Assembly: GCA_014729315.1 (NCBI GenBank)
Contig: WJKD01000803.1
Span: forward strand, 1 to 25,425
Length of the DNA stretch: 25,425 nucleotides
Origin: Promethearchaeota archaeon
GTDB lineage: Archaea > Asgardarchaeota > Lokiarchaeia > Sigynarchaeales > SOKP01
Direction of reading: 5' to 3'
Shown here: in pieces, positions 1-9,107 of the stretch
How positions within the stretch are numbered: position 1 is the first letter of the stretch
Layout of the letters: every line of letters begins with the position of its first letter
Position numbers and translations under genes: made by a program
Notes under the pieces: generated by a model
What the model saw: the letters and a program-made list of their open reading frames with translations, nothing else
Databases searched by the model: none
What the model was told of the DNA's origin: nothing

Positions 1-1
1 G

Positions 2-1081
2 GAAGGTTTGGAACTCGTTGCCGATTTTTTTAAAAGTGATCGATACATCTTTGAGTTGTGTGATGATTCAGGCGGATATGTTGGCGATGTTTTCCGGTTT
101 AATGCATGCACGCTTTTTATAAAATTTGCCAATAGCTGCAGAAACAAAACCAGGATTTTACAACTCCTGAAAAATTTGTATAAAAAGGATGATTATGGTG
201 TTCGATTTTGTCTTATCGAAAGTGCAAGCCAATATCTTTCGGAAAATAATATTCGTATTTTAATTGAAGAATTTGAGAATGAAGCCCGAAAATATGCAAA
301 CGATTCTTATGAAAAACAACACTGGCAACATGGTATGCAAGCGTTGGCAAAAGAATTAAAAGATGCAGCGCTTTTTGAGAAAATTACGACCGAAAAGTAT
401 CCTGAACTACCCATAACAATCTGTCTGGATATTGCCGGCGTCTATCTAAAAGCAGATGATCCGAAAAAGGCGCTTGAATGGGTTCACAAAATTCCTCACG
501 AAGATGAATATATGATTTATGAGAAATACGAGCTGCTTCTGGCGATCCACCAAAAACTCGGCGATGTGGATAAATCAACAGAAATCGCCTGGATTCTGTT
601 TCGCCGGAATCGAACTGAAAAGTCGCTGTCTCAACTACTCGATGTCATTGGATCGAGTCAAAAAGACAAAGTTCTGCAAGAAGAAAGCGAACTAATTTTG
701 AACCAAACCGAATTCTCCCTGATCGATGCCCATTTTTTACTCAACATGGGCTTACTCGACGAAACCGAAAAATACATCTTATCCCACCGGGAGCAATTAA
801 ACGGAGATCAGTATGGCAGCATCCTGCCATTAGCCACCGGATTCGAGGAAAATAAAAAATATTTGGCTGCCAGCATATTGTACCGGGCATTGCTGGAATC
901 GATTTTAAGACGTGCCCAATCCAAATATTACCACCATGGCGTCCGCTATTTGAAAAAGCTGGATAAATTATCCCCGCTGGTCACGGATTGGGGAGATTGT
1001 GTGTCGCATGAGGAATATTTTGAAGAACTCAGTGAGAAACATAAGCGGAAGAGGAGTTTTTGGGGGAGGTATGGGAAATGA
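2..1081 (+). CDS. DUF6880-type helical-repeat protein, 5'-truncated by window edge
   Basis: The reading frame is open to the left edge (codons from base 2), so the true start lies outside the window. A TTG at position 8 is only the first possible start inside it. The product is soluble, mainly alpha-helical and TPR-like, with no signal peptide or membrane segment. The C-terminal part has the pattern I associate with DUF6880 proteins, which are often linked to SWIM zinc fingers: a segment like AASILYRALLESILRRAQSK, then YHHGVRYLKKLDKL, a TDW, and finally H-x2-Y-x3-L...H-x-RK-x2-FW near the end. No SWIM cysteines are visible, but they would lie upstream. The molecular function is unknown. It is probably the last gene of the preceding transcription unit. 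I am fairly sure of the family and cannot assign a role. Confidence 0.75.
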   Translation, partial: EGLELVADFFKSDRYIFELCDDSGGYVGDVFRFNACTLFIKFANSCRNKTRILQLLKNLYKKDDYGVRFCLIESASQYLSENNIRILIEEFENEARKYANDSYEKQHWQHGMQALAKELKDAALFEKITTEKYPELPITICLDIAGVYLKADDPKKALEWVHKIPHEDEYMIYEKYELLLAIHQKLGDVDKSTEIAWILFRRNRTEKSLSQLLDVIGSSQKDKVLQEESELILNQTEFSLIDAHFLLNMGLLDETEKYILSHREQLNGDQYGSILPLATGFEENKKYLAASILYRALLESILRRAQSKYYHHGVRYLKKLDKLSPLVTDWGDCVSHEEYFEELSEKHKRKRSFWGRYGK

Positions 1082-1247
1082 GGTCGGGATTTTTATAGGA
1101 ACGTAATTGTTACTTTCTTTTTTAAATTTATATGATATTTCAATAATTTTTGTGTTGACATTTTGCGGATATTTTCTTACATTTAGTTCACTAATTAATT
1201 TCGAAAACGAATTTTTCATTCCACATTTCATTATACCAACTAAGTTC

Positions 1248-4200
1248 ATGATATGCAAAATTAGCTTATCAAGTAACTTGATCTTGCTTTACATCCTCAT
1301 CATCCCCATAAAAATTTGTTTTGGGGAAATAATCAATTTATCATTGAAAAATTTAACGGTAGATGATGGTCTCAGCCAAAATTGGGTTCGCTGTATTTAT
1401 CAGGATAGTCGCGGCTATTTGTGGTTTGGTACGCAGGGCGGTTTGAATCGTTATGATGGCTACTCATTTAAAATTTTTACGAACAATCCGTCTAATTCAA
1501 AATCCCTTTCCTTTAACTCTGTCAATGTCATCTATGAGCCAAATTTCAGCATTGAACAACAATTATGGATCGGTACAGATCACGAATTAAATATTCTCGA
1601 CTTAAATTCTAATATATTTCGTCAATATGATATTAATGGAGTTACCTCATTTTGTGAAGATGACTCGGGAATGCTATGGATTGGTACAGTAAATTCAGGA
1701 CTTTTCTTTTTTGATAATGAAAAAAAGCAATTTTCCTATTTTAATGACCTGAAAGCCGGGCATGTGAGTGATAGTATTAATACGATTTGCAAAGACAAAA
1801 ATGGGAATCTGTGGGTTGGCAGCAGGAATAAAGGCATGTTTAAAATTGCAAAAGATTCATCTGAGAATTTGTATGTTAAAAATTATCAAGTTGTTAAAAA
1901 TAAAAATAGCATTAGCCATAATAATGTTAGGACGATTTTAGCTGATTCTACTGGTGTTCTATGGATCGGAACGATGGGCGGGGGACTTAATCAATTTGAT
2001 CCGAAGTGTCGCGGATTTACAAATTACAAAGCTTCTCAGGATTCTTTCTGCCTGAAAAGTAATTATATTCGATCTCTTTATAAAGACAGGTATGGTACAA
2101 TATGGGTTGGAACAGATGGTGGTGGACTCTCAAAACTGATTTTTGCGAATGATTCATCAGTGCATTTTATTGATCATAGCAAAGCTTTTACCATTAATAA
2201 CAAATTAATAGGTAATTCAATCTGGGATATTGTTCAGGACGAGTCCGGAATGTATTGGTTAGCTACTCGCAGAGATGGAATTATTAAATTAGATCCTAAA
2301 ATACGAAGCTTTCGGCATCTTGATTTAACAGAGGGTTATTCCCATGATTGTGATAAACGCATCTGGTCAATTTATCAAGATAAGAAACGTGATTTATGGA
2401 TTGGTTCGGGGAGCTGTTTATTTAAATTAAAAGGAAAAAATTCAGATGCGAAAATTTTTCATTATGATTTAAAAAAACGCCTTCCGGATGTAGATGGATC
2501 ATTTGCAGTCAGAGCAATATGTGAAGATCATCAAAGTAATTTCTGGCTAGGCTTATTAGGAAGCGGTATATGTAAATTTGATCGAAAAAATAAAAACTCA
2601 TTTTTATTTTGTAAAGATCCAGGAAACAAATATAGCTTGCCAAATAACAATATCTACGACATACATCCCGGAGCAAACGGAAATTTGTGGATCGCGACGA
2701 ACGGCGCAGGTCTGGTTAAGTTCTCAATCAACAAAGAAACTTTTAAGTCTTACAAATTTCCAACAAATACTCAATATTCTCTGCAATTTGATTGGGTCAT
2801 AAATATATACGAACCGAGAAATAACACCGAAAATATATTATGGCTCGGTACCTGGGAAGATGGGTTAGTGAAATTCTATAAAAAGACAGGCAAATTTACA
2901 AGTTATACATCCGGGTCAACAAGAATCAGCAGTAACACGGTTTTTTCAATTTGCGAGGACAATAAGGAGAATCTATGGCTCGGTTTGTATGGTGGCGGGC
3001 TTAATAAATTCGATGTCGAAAAAGAAATTTTTATTAGCTATACACAGGAAGATGGACTCGCCGATAATGTTGTTTATGCGGTTTTGCAGGATCAATTTGG
3101 CTTTTTGTGGATGAGCACAAATAGAGGAATCTCCAAATTTGATCCTGAAAGTAAACGATTTACAAACTATGACATCAAGGATGGACTGCAGAGCAGTGAG
3201 TTCAATCTGGGAGCTTTCTGTAAAACGACTGATGGTGAACTACTCTTTGGCGGTATCAATGGATTGAACCGATTTTATCCGCAAGAGGTAATGGACACCA
3301 AACCTGCGAAAATAATTTTGACAGATATAAAAGTTTTCGGAAAATCCTTTGTTCCAAATACATCAGTTCATGATTTGAACAGGGTTAATTTATCTTACAG
3401 AGATGATGTGATTGAATTTGAGTTTGCAGCGATACACTATAAAAATCCCCACAAAAATCAGCACGCATATATGCTGGAAGGATTTGATAAAAAATGGAAT
3501 TATGTTGGAGCAAAGAGGGAAGCAATTTACACAAATATAGAACCGGGGGAATATGTCTTCCGTGCCAAAGTAGCCAATAGCGATGGATTTTGGAATAATG
3601 ATGAACTTGCGATACAGGTAATCGTTTCACCTCCCTTTTGGAGGAGCTGGTGGTTTTACTCGATCTCAGCAATTTTAGTACTGGCGGTCACAATGGGGAT
3701 TCATCGCTTCCTAATAAGACAGGCGATTCGGATCGAGAAAGCAAAGCAAAAAGAACGACTGAGATTGCGAAAAAAGATTGCAGACGATTTCCACGATGAA
3801 ATAAGCCATTACGCAACAAAAATATCTCTTAATAGCAAATCGCTTAGAACCCAATTTAATAAAAACTTACCTAAACAGTTAGAAAATGTAATTTCCAATG
3901 CAGATAGTTTATTCAGGGAAGTGAAAGACTATCTGCTGGAAATCGATCCTGAGAATTCATCGTTATACGATCTTGCTGCCGAGCTAAAAAATTTTGGAGA
4001 CCAGATATTTGGTGATACCTCTATCGAGTTCCGACTAAAGGGTATTGAACTTGATTATGAAAAAGCAAAATTATCTATGGATTGGCGGCGAAACATCGCA
4101 AAAATATTTAAAGAGGCAATGCATAATGTTTTGAAACACGCGCAAATCTGTTCAACAGTGGATTTGCAATTTAAATTATCAAAGGAAGCGCTGGTAATTA

Positions 4201-4376
4201 TTCTTTCGGATGATGGAATCGGTTTTGTTGAAAGTGATATTCAATCAGGTCGCGGACTGAGGAATATGCGTCAGCGAGCCAAAAAAATCGGCTGTCAGCT
4301 TCGAATAGAATCTAAACAAAATGAAGGTACGAAAATTCATTTTATTGGAAAACTAACCAAAGAGATAGTTGACTAA
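1248..4376 (+). CDS. Membrane sensor histidine kinase with 14 two-component-propeller repeats
   Basis: The domain order is signal peptide or N-terminal anchor (residues 1-26), fourteen Reg_prop repeats (about 30-690; each has a D-x2-G-x-LW-hydrophobic-G core), a Y_Y_Y immunoglobulin-like domain (about 690-795), one TM helix (about 800-823), a HisKA_3 dimerisation domain with phospho-acceptor H849 in DDFHDE, and a HATPase domain. The ATPase part shows an N box (E-x2-HNVLKHA), DDGIGF and GRGLRNM. Fourteen repeats fit two seven-bladed periplasmic propellers that bind an unknown, often polysaccharide-like, ligand. Unlike hybrid HTCS proteins it lacks a receiver and an AraC-type HTH, so the response regulator 72 nt downstream is its likely partner. 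I chose ATG 1248 because a signal peptide follows directly. A TTG at 1107 in the same frame has an AGGA six bases upstream and would add an extra hydrophobic stretch, so the start is uncertain. Confidence 0.92.
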   Translation: MICKISLSSNLILLYILIIPIKICFGEIINLSLKNLTVDDGLSQNWVRCIYQDSRGYLWFGTQGGLNRYDGYSFKIFTNNPSNSKSLSFNSVNVIYEPNFSIEQQLWIGTDHELNILDLNSNIFRQYDINGVTSFCEDDSGMLWIGTVNSGLFFFDNEKKQFSYFNDLKAGHVSDSINTICKDKNGNLWVGSRNKGMFKIAKDSSENLYVKNYQVVKNKNSISHNNVRTILADSTGVLWIGTMGGGLNQFDPKCRGFTNYKASQDSFCLKSNYIRSLYKDRYGTIWVGTDGGGLSKLIFANDSSVHFIDHSKAFTINNKLIGNSIWDIVQDESGMYWLATRRDGIIKLDPKIRSFRHLDLTEGYSHDCDKRIWSIYQDKKRDLWIGSGSCLFKLKGKNSDAKIFHYDLKKRLPDVDGSFAVRAICEDHQSNFWLGLLGSGICKFDRKNKNSFLFCKDPGNKYSLPNNNIYDIHPGANGNLWIATNGAGLVKFSINKETFKSYKFPTNTQYSLQFDWVINIYEPRNNTENILWLGTWEDGLVKFYKKTGKFTSYTSGSTRISSNTVFSICEDNKENLWLGLYGGGLNKFDVEKEIFISYTQEDGLADNVVYAVLQDQFGFLWMSTNRGISKFDPESKRFTNYDIKDGLQSSEFNLGAFCKTTDGELLFGGINGLNRFYPQEVMDTKPAKIILTDIKVFGKSFVPNTSVHDLNRVNLSYRDDVIEFEFAAIHYKNPHKNQHAYMLEGFDKKWNYVGAKREAIYTNIEPGEYVFRAKVANSDGFWNNDELAIQVIVSPPFWRSWWFYSISAILVLAVTMGIHRFLIRQAIRIEKAKQKERLRLRKKIADDFHDEISHYATKISLNSKSLRTQFNKNLPKQLENVISNADSLFREVKDYLLEIDPENSSLYDLAAELKNFGDQIFGDTSIEFRLKGIELDYEKAKLSMDWRRNIAKIFKEAMHNVLKHAQICSTVDLQFKLSKEALVIILSDDGIGFVESDIQSGRGLRNMRQRAKKIGCQLRIESKQNEGTKIHFIGKLTKEIVD

Positions 4377-4448
4377 TTGGAATTAAAAGTTTTTTTTATT
4401 TACAAAAGAGAATTAAATCCACAAACATAAATAACGGAAAGGCTTACC

Positions 4449-5072
4449 ATGTTAGATGTTTGTGTCATCGAAGACGATGATGAACTTCGCAAATATTATG
4501 TAGATTCGATAAATCGCATGGATGGATTTGAAATAGTAGGAGATTATGCTGACTGTGAATCCGCAATTAAAAATATTGATAGTGACTTGCCAGACTTCGT
4601 TTTGATGGATATACAGCTTCCCGGCATGTCCGGAATTGAAGGCGTTCGCAAAATAAAAGAAATTCTCCCAGATGTTCACATCATCATGCTAACTATCCAT
4701 GCAGACAATGAATCGGTTTTCGGATCGCTACGAGCTGGAGCTTCCGGCTATCTTGTTAAAAATGTTGATGCCGATCAACTATTATCTGCCATTGATGAAA
4801 TTCTATTAGGCGGCGCGCCGATGAGCATGACTATTGCCCGGATGGTGATTAGTTTCTTTAGAGAAAAACCTCAGAAAAATCCTCTCACTGCCCGCCAGCT
4901 TGAAATCCTGAAAAAACTGTGTGAAGGCAAAAGCTACAAAATGATCGCAGATGAATTATATATATCCATTGCGACTGTAAAGTTCCATATCCGCAAGATT
5001 TATGATAAACTTCAGGCTGAGTCCAAAGCAGATGCAATACGAATCGCCATGCAGCGGAAATTATTTCAATAA
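4449..5072 (+). CDS. NarL/LuxR-family response regulator
   Basis: This 207-residue protein has a REC receiver domain (about 1-120) and a LuxR-type HTH (about 145-205). The receiver keeps the acidic pair near residues 8-10, the phospho-acceptor D54 in LMDIQLPGMSG, T82 and K104. The HTH starts LTARQLEIL and contains TVKFHIRKIY. It is the expected partner of HisKA_3 kinases, and the kinase gene lies 72 nt upstream on the same strand. A GGAAAGG sequence precedes the ATG. It probably acts in the cytoplasm as a transcription factor. Its targets are not shown by the sequence, but the next gene encodes a close relative of its DNA-binding domain, and the inverted repeat upstream of that gene is a reasonable candidate site. 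Confidence 0.93.
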   Translation: MLDVCVIEDDDELRKYYVDSINRMDGFEIVGDYADCESAIKNIDSDLPDFVLMDIQLPGMSGIEGVRKIKEILPDVHIIMLTIHADNESVFGSLRAGASGYLVKNVDADQLLSAIDEILLGGAPMSMTIARMVISFFREKPQKNPLTARQLEILKKLCEGKSYKMIADELYISIATVKFHIRKIYDKLQAESKADAIRIAMQRKLFQ

Positions 5073-5122
5073 ATTTCATCTTCACCCACCTGTAAACCTC
5101 AATTAAAAAATCAAATACAAAA

Positions 5123-5169
5123 AACTATACTTTTGTATAGTTGACATTTTTAATTTAATTGTTTACATA
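5123..5169 (+). promoter_or_regulatory. Perfect inverted repeat overlapping a TTGACA box: candidate operator/promoter
   Basis: AACTATAC-TTTT-GTATAGTT (5123-5142) is a perfect 8-bp dyad with a 4-nt centre. The last two bases of its right arm are the first two of TTGACA (5141-5146). Seventeen bases later lies TACATA (5164-5169), a poor -10 match. The site sits in the 227-nt gap after the response regulator and about 160 nt before the receiver-less LuxR gene. NarL/LuxR proteins bind dyads as dimers, so this could be an operator for either regulator. An RNA hairpin of the same bases is possible, but no clean T tract follows, which argues against a terminator. The binding function is inferred. Confidence 0.35.
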
Positions 5170-5299
5170 GCTAATAAGCATATTATTGCGATTATCGAAA
5201 GCATTTTATCTGGCAAATTGATAGCGAAAAAATAAATACTGGAAAAGCCATAATCACCAACCTCTCTTGATTTTATATACCTAAAAATGGGAAGGTATA

Positions 5300-5554
5300 A
5301 TGTCCAAGGGAAAACATGTTCCTGATTCTGAAAAACCCTACTTGAATACATCTTCGACCCCGATATTGACTGAGCGCCAAAAGGAAATATTAACAAAAAT
5401 CTGCGAAGGTAAGAGCTATCGTGTTATAGCTAAAGAATTGTACATATCTCTGCCAACAGTAAAATATCACGTAAAGAATATCTTTAATTTGCTCCATGTG
5501 AAGAATAAAGCTCAGGCAATTCGTGTTGCAATTATAAATGATTTAGTCAAATAA
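5300..5554 (+). CDS. Receiver-less LuxR-type HTH regulator
   Basis: This 84-residue protein has a short N-terminal tail (about 23 residues) followed directly by a LuxR-type HTH beginning LTERQKEIL and containing TVKYHVKNIF. Over about 55 residues it matches the HTH of the response regulator encoded at 4449-5072 at 33 positions by my hand count. It has no receiver, sensory domain or membrane segment, so phosphorylation cannot control it directly. A GAAGG ribosome site lies just upstream of the ATG. The gene ends 25 nt before the TPR-CHAT gene, so the two are probably co-transcribed. It could bind the same DNA sites as its relative, either as a constitutive activator or as a competitor; the sequence does not decide between them. 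It may also have arisen by partial duplication of the response regulator gene. Confidence 0.85.
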   Translation: MSKGKHVPDSEKPYLNTSSTPILTERQKEILTKICEGKSYRVIAKELYISLPTVKYHVKNIFNLLHVKNKAQAIRVAIINDLVK

Positions 5555-5579
5555 TGAAGATTTAGCAGGAGAAATTCCC

Positions 5580-8500
5580 ATGTCTGTTCTATCTCTGTTT
5601 AATATCCGATTTTTACTCATTTTGTTTTCAACTGCTTCGATTGCATTCGCACGCGATCAACTTTTAGAATCTAATATCAAAAAAAATGAGCAAGCAATAC
5701 CTGAGTATAATCAGGCGCTGAGTCTGTATCGAGACGGCGAGTTAGACAGGGCAGTCACAGCTTTTAAGAATCTTATCAATTTGTATCCTGAAATTCCAAA
5801 ATCTTACACTAAATTGATCCAGATTTATAGAGAACAAAGAAAGCTTCAAGAAGCAAATGATTACTTTAAATCGCTTAACAAATCAGGGAATCCATTCGTT
5901 CATCATGCGCTCGGAATAATTGAGATGAAACTGAACAATTACCCCAAAGCGATAGAATATTTTCAAAAGGCGATACAACTTTCACCTTCATTTGCTTCAG
6001 GCTATTCTGCTATTTCAGAAGCATATATTAAAGCTCAGAATTTTGAACATGGTTTAAGCTGGCTTACGAAATGGGCAAGCCACAATCCGGATCATGCGGC
6101 TGTCTGGTATGGGATTGCAAATATGTCGAGTTTGAAGTCAAACTGGGAAAAGGCATTTGAGAATATTCATGAATCACTGGAGTTGGATTCGGCGTTTGTA
6201 CCCGCCCTGCTGCTGAAAACAAAAAGTCTGCGCAATACCGGTGAAATGGATCATGCGATGAGTACCTGCAAAAAAACTATTCAATTCGCCGAGCAACAGA
6301 ATGATCCGGATGGAAAACTAAAAGCACTGATACTAAAAGGGACAATACACTGGTATCTCGGTCAGTACCAAGAAGCAACCGCTCTGAGTGAAGAGGCGCT
6401 GGCACTCGCTCAGAAACTGGTGGAAAATGAAATCGAAGCGGGTATTTTGAATAACCTGGGCACATTCTATCGTGGGATGGGCAAGTTTCAGGAAGCAATG
6501 GCAATTCTGAAAAGATCACTTGCTGTAAATCAACAGCTTGGTTTTGTACATGGAATGGGACTGGCATTGGGAAATATCGGTGATGTGTTTGTTCAGATCT
6601 CTGACTATGATAGCGCATTGGTTTATTATGAAAGGGCGCTGATAATCGCTAAAGAATCGGGGGACAAGCGGCTGCACGCCGATATATTGAGCTCTATTGG
6701 CGTGGCTTTTTCCTATATGGGAGAGTATGAAACAGCAAATGAAAATAGCAAAAAAGCCCTTTCTTTATATCAGGAAATAGACGACAGGAATGGGCGGGCG
6801 AATGAATTGACGAACATGGGGATCGCCCATATCGAGCTTGGAAACTATACGAAAGCGTTGGATCTACTGAATTCTGCCAATGCTATTGCGAAAGAAATTG
6901 ACGACAGCTATTTGCAACATATTCAGTTGGACAACATGGGGCATGTCTTTCATTTTTTGGGAGATTTTAAGAGAGCATTGAAACATCATCGGCAGGCATT
7001 AGATATTGCTGTCCAAAATGAGGATAAAGATTCCGAAGCTATCTGCCTGATGAATATCGGTCGAATTGAACTCGAAACGCATAAATTGGACAGCGCAGCG
7101 ATCCATTTAAACAAGGCATTAGAGATATGCACGAACAATGGTGATAAGCGCGGACAGGGAATCGCGTACGCAAATTTGGCTTATATCAAAGCTCAACAAA
7201 ATCAATTTGAGAATTCTATTGCGCTTTATGAAAAATCCTTATCTATTGCAAGAGAAATCGGGAACCGCTTTGGGGAAGGCGAGACATTGAATGAGCTCGG
7301 CATGCTTTGGCAGAAGGTCGATGAAGATGCAAAAGCAATCGAGCATCACCAAAAAGCTCTATCAATCGGCGAAAATTTGGCAGCAGCGAAGATAAAATGG
7401 GAAGCTAGTTGGGGGTTGGGAAGCGCTTTTCATAAGCAGGGAAATCTTGAAAAAGCAAAAGGTTTTTACGAAGCTGCGATCGAAAACATCGAAAAAACGC
7501 GATGGCAGCTTGGGTTGTCCGAATTCAAGTCCAGTTTTTTTGCAGACAAAATTGAAGTGTATCAAAAGCTGGTTGGGTTATGTCTTGATCTTCAAAATAG
7601 CCAACCTATCGAAAATTTAGGTCTTCTTGCTTTTCATTATGTTGAGCGCGCAAAAGCCCGATCATTGCTGGATCTGTTGACTGAGGCGAAATTGAAAATA
7701 GCATCCGATCTTGATCCGGCTTTAATTAAAAGACAAGATAAAATATTTCACACTATCGCGAAAATTCAAACTGAGCTGAGAAATCCGGTTATCTCTGAAA
7801 CCAGGAGGCAGGAACTGCTCGATAAAGTATCCAATGAAGAAGAAGCTCTGCAGCGCGCTCAAATGGATATTAAGAAAAGTAATTCTGCCTATTGGAAATT
7901 CCACAATCCTGAATTAGTGACCCTCGATCAAATACAGGAAAATCTACTGGACAAAGAAACCGTGCTTCTGGAATTTTTCATTATTGATCAACACTATTAT
8001 CTGTGGGCAATTACAAAAGATCAGCATAAAGTCATCAGGCTGGCATCCCGTAAAGAAATCGACAATCTGGTAGGGTCTTACCTCCGGATAATTTCGCATC
8101 CGCCTCACCCCGGGCTTTTGCCATATAAAACCGGTAAGACCCTCTTTCAAGAATTGATTAAACCGGCTGAAAATTTTCTATCTCTTAAACAAAAAGTAAT
8201 CATCGTACCTGAAGGCATTTTGAATGCTCTTCCCTTCGAGACTCTAATCGACCAGATGAATGGGATGACTCCACATTATTGGGTTGAAAGCGTCGATATC
8301 CGGTATGCACAGTCATCTTCGGTGTTATCATTTTTGGAATCAAAGTCTTCAAAGCCGGTACAAAGTGCTCTTTTGGCTTTCGGCAACCCACGCTTCGGAA
8401 GTGCAGACGAAGAGTATATCCCAAATAGAGACAACTCTCAAGTTTCTGAACGCGGTATTTATCTTGAGCGCGGATTTGTATTCCCCAATTTACCATATAC

Positions 8501-9053
8501 TGAAACAGAAGTCCAAAAAATCGCCAGCCTTTTTCCGGCAAATGAAGCGGATGTTTATTTGGGCACCGAAGTCTGCGAAGATCAAATTAAAAAATTAAAT
8601 CTGGACAACTTTCGATTTATCCATTTTGCCACCCACGGCGTAATCGACGAAGAAAAGCCGGCTCGCTCCTGCATAGTGTTGACGCTTGACGATGATCCTG
8701 CCGAAGACGGATTTCTGCAAATGCAGGAGATTTTCAATTTAAAGCTTAATGCGGATTTGGTCGTTCTATCCGCCTGTCAAACCGGACGCGGTAAATTAAT
8801 CGGCGGAGAGGGTATGATCAGCTTGACGCGAGGCTTTCAATATGCAGGCGCTAATTCTGTAATCGTCAGTCTGTGGTCAGTAAACGATCAATCGACTGTC
8901 GATTTCATGGAATCATTTTACCGTGCAATTAAGGAAGGCGATGCATTTGATGTCGCCCTGCGCCATGCAAAAAGAAAAATGCTGCAAAACAAAAACAGGG
9001 CGCTGCAGCATCCTTATTACTGGGCGCCATTTGTTCTGATTGGTCCCAAATAA
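5580..9053 (+). CDS. Exported TPR-CHAT (caspase-like) protein
   Basis: The order is a Sec signal peptide (FLLILFSTASIAFA, likely cleaved before RD at about residue 25), a long tetratricopeptide array (about 40-625), a linker with coiled-coil character (about 640-770) and a C-terminal CHAT domain (about 785-1157). The CHAT catalytic pair is visible: H1019 in HFATHG and C1066 in LSACQTG, followed by GGEGMISLTRGFQYAGA and the SLWSV-D segment. CHAT domains belong to the caspase/separase clan of cysteine proteases. The TPR part probably recognises a partner. The signal peptide implies a periplasmic or exported location. GGAG lies 5' of the ATG. The gene sits between the receiver-less regulator and the ECF sigma/anti-sigma pair, so a role in signalling, possibly cleavage of the anti-sigma factor, is an inference. 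At 1157 residues it is typical for TPR-CHAT proteins, and no key residue is missing. Confidence 0.93.
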   Translation: MSVLSLFNIRFLLILFSTASIAFARDQLLESNIKKNEQAIPEYNQALSLYRDGELDRAVTAFKNLINLYPEIPKSYTKLIQIYREQRKLQEANDYFKSLNKSGNPFVHHALGIIEMKLNNYPKAIEYFQKAIQLSPSFASGYSAISEAYIKAQNFEHGLSWLTKWASHNPDHAAVWYGIANMSSLKSNWEKAFENIHESLELDSAFVPALLLKTKSLRNTGEMDHAMSTCKKTIQFAEQQNDPDGKLKALILKGTIHWYLGQYQEATALSEEALALAQKLVENEIEAGILNNLGTFYRGMGKFQEAMAILKRSLAVNQQLGFVHGMGLALGNIGDVFVQISDYDSALVYYERALIIAKESGDKRLHADILSSIGVAFSYMGEYETANENSKKALSLYQEIDDRNGRANELTNMGIAHIELGNYTKALDLLNSANAIAKEIDDSYLQHIQLDNMGHVFHFLGDFKRALKHHRQALDIAVQNEDKDSEAICLMNIGRIELETHKLDSAAIHLNKALEICTNNGDKRGQGIAYANLAYIKAQQNQFENSIALYEKSLSIAREIGNRFGEGETLNELGMLWQKVDEDAKAIEHHQKALSIGENLAAAKIKWEASWGLGSAFHKQGNLEKAKGFYEAAIENIEKTRWQLGLSEFKSSFFADKIEVYQKLVGLCLDLQNSQPIENLGLLAFHYVERAKARSLLDLLTEAKLKIASDLDPALIKRQDKIFHTIAKIQTELRNPVISETRRQELLDKVSNEEEALQRAQMDIKKSNSAYWKFHNPELVTLDQIQENLLDKETVLLEFFIIDQHYYLWAITKDQHKVIRLASRKEIDNLVGSYLRIISHPPHPGLLPYKTGKTLFQELIKPAENFLSLKQKVIIVPEGILNALPFETLIDQMNGMTPHYWVESVDIRYAQSSSVLSFLESKSSKPVQSALLAFGNPRFGSADEEYIPNRDNSQVSERGIYLERGFVFPNLPYTETEVQKIASLFPANEADVYLGTEVCEDQIKKLNLDNFRFIHFATHGVIDEEKPARSCIVLTLDDDPAEDGFLQMQEIFNLKLNADLVVLSACQTGRGKLIGGEGMISLTRGFQYAGANSVIVSLWSVNDQSTVDFMESFYRAIKEGDAFDVALRHAKRKMLQNKNRALQHPYYWAPFVLIGPK

Positions 9054-9107
9054 GCAGACTTAATTTGCTTTTTGCATTCATACCTTTATAAGAACAAGGA
9101 GAAAGCA

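Noticed and set aside
6277..6618. Long minus-strand frames opposite the CHAT, kinase and propeller genes
   Set aside because: They mirror repeat-rich coding sequence, lack ribosome sites and show no recognisable domains.
5580..9053. Possible link of TPR-CHAT to type III-E CRISPR (Craspase)
   Set aside because: No cas gene or repeat array is present, and this CHAT protein has a signal peptide, whereas the CRISPR-linked one is cytoplasmic.
9052..9073. Hairpin AAGCA-9 nt-TGCTT followed by TTT after the CHAT stop, as a terminator
   Set aside because: The stem is only 5 bp with two G/C pairs and the T run is short; the sigma gene just after has its own strong ribosome site, and read-through seems likely.
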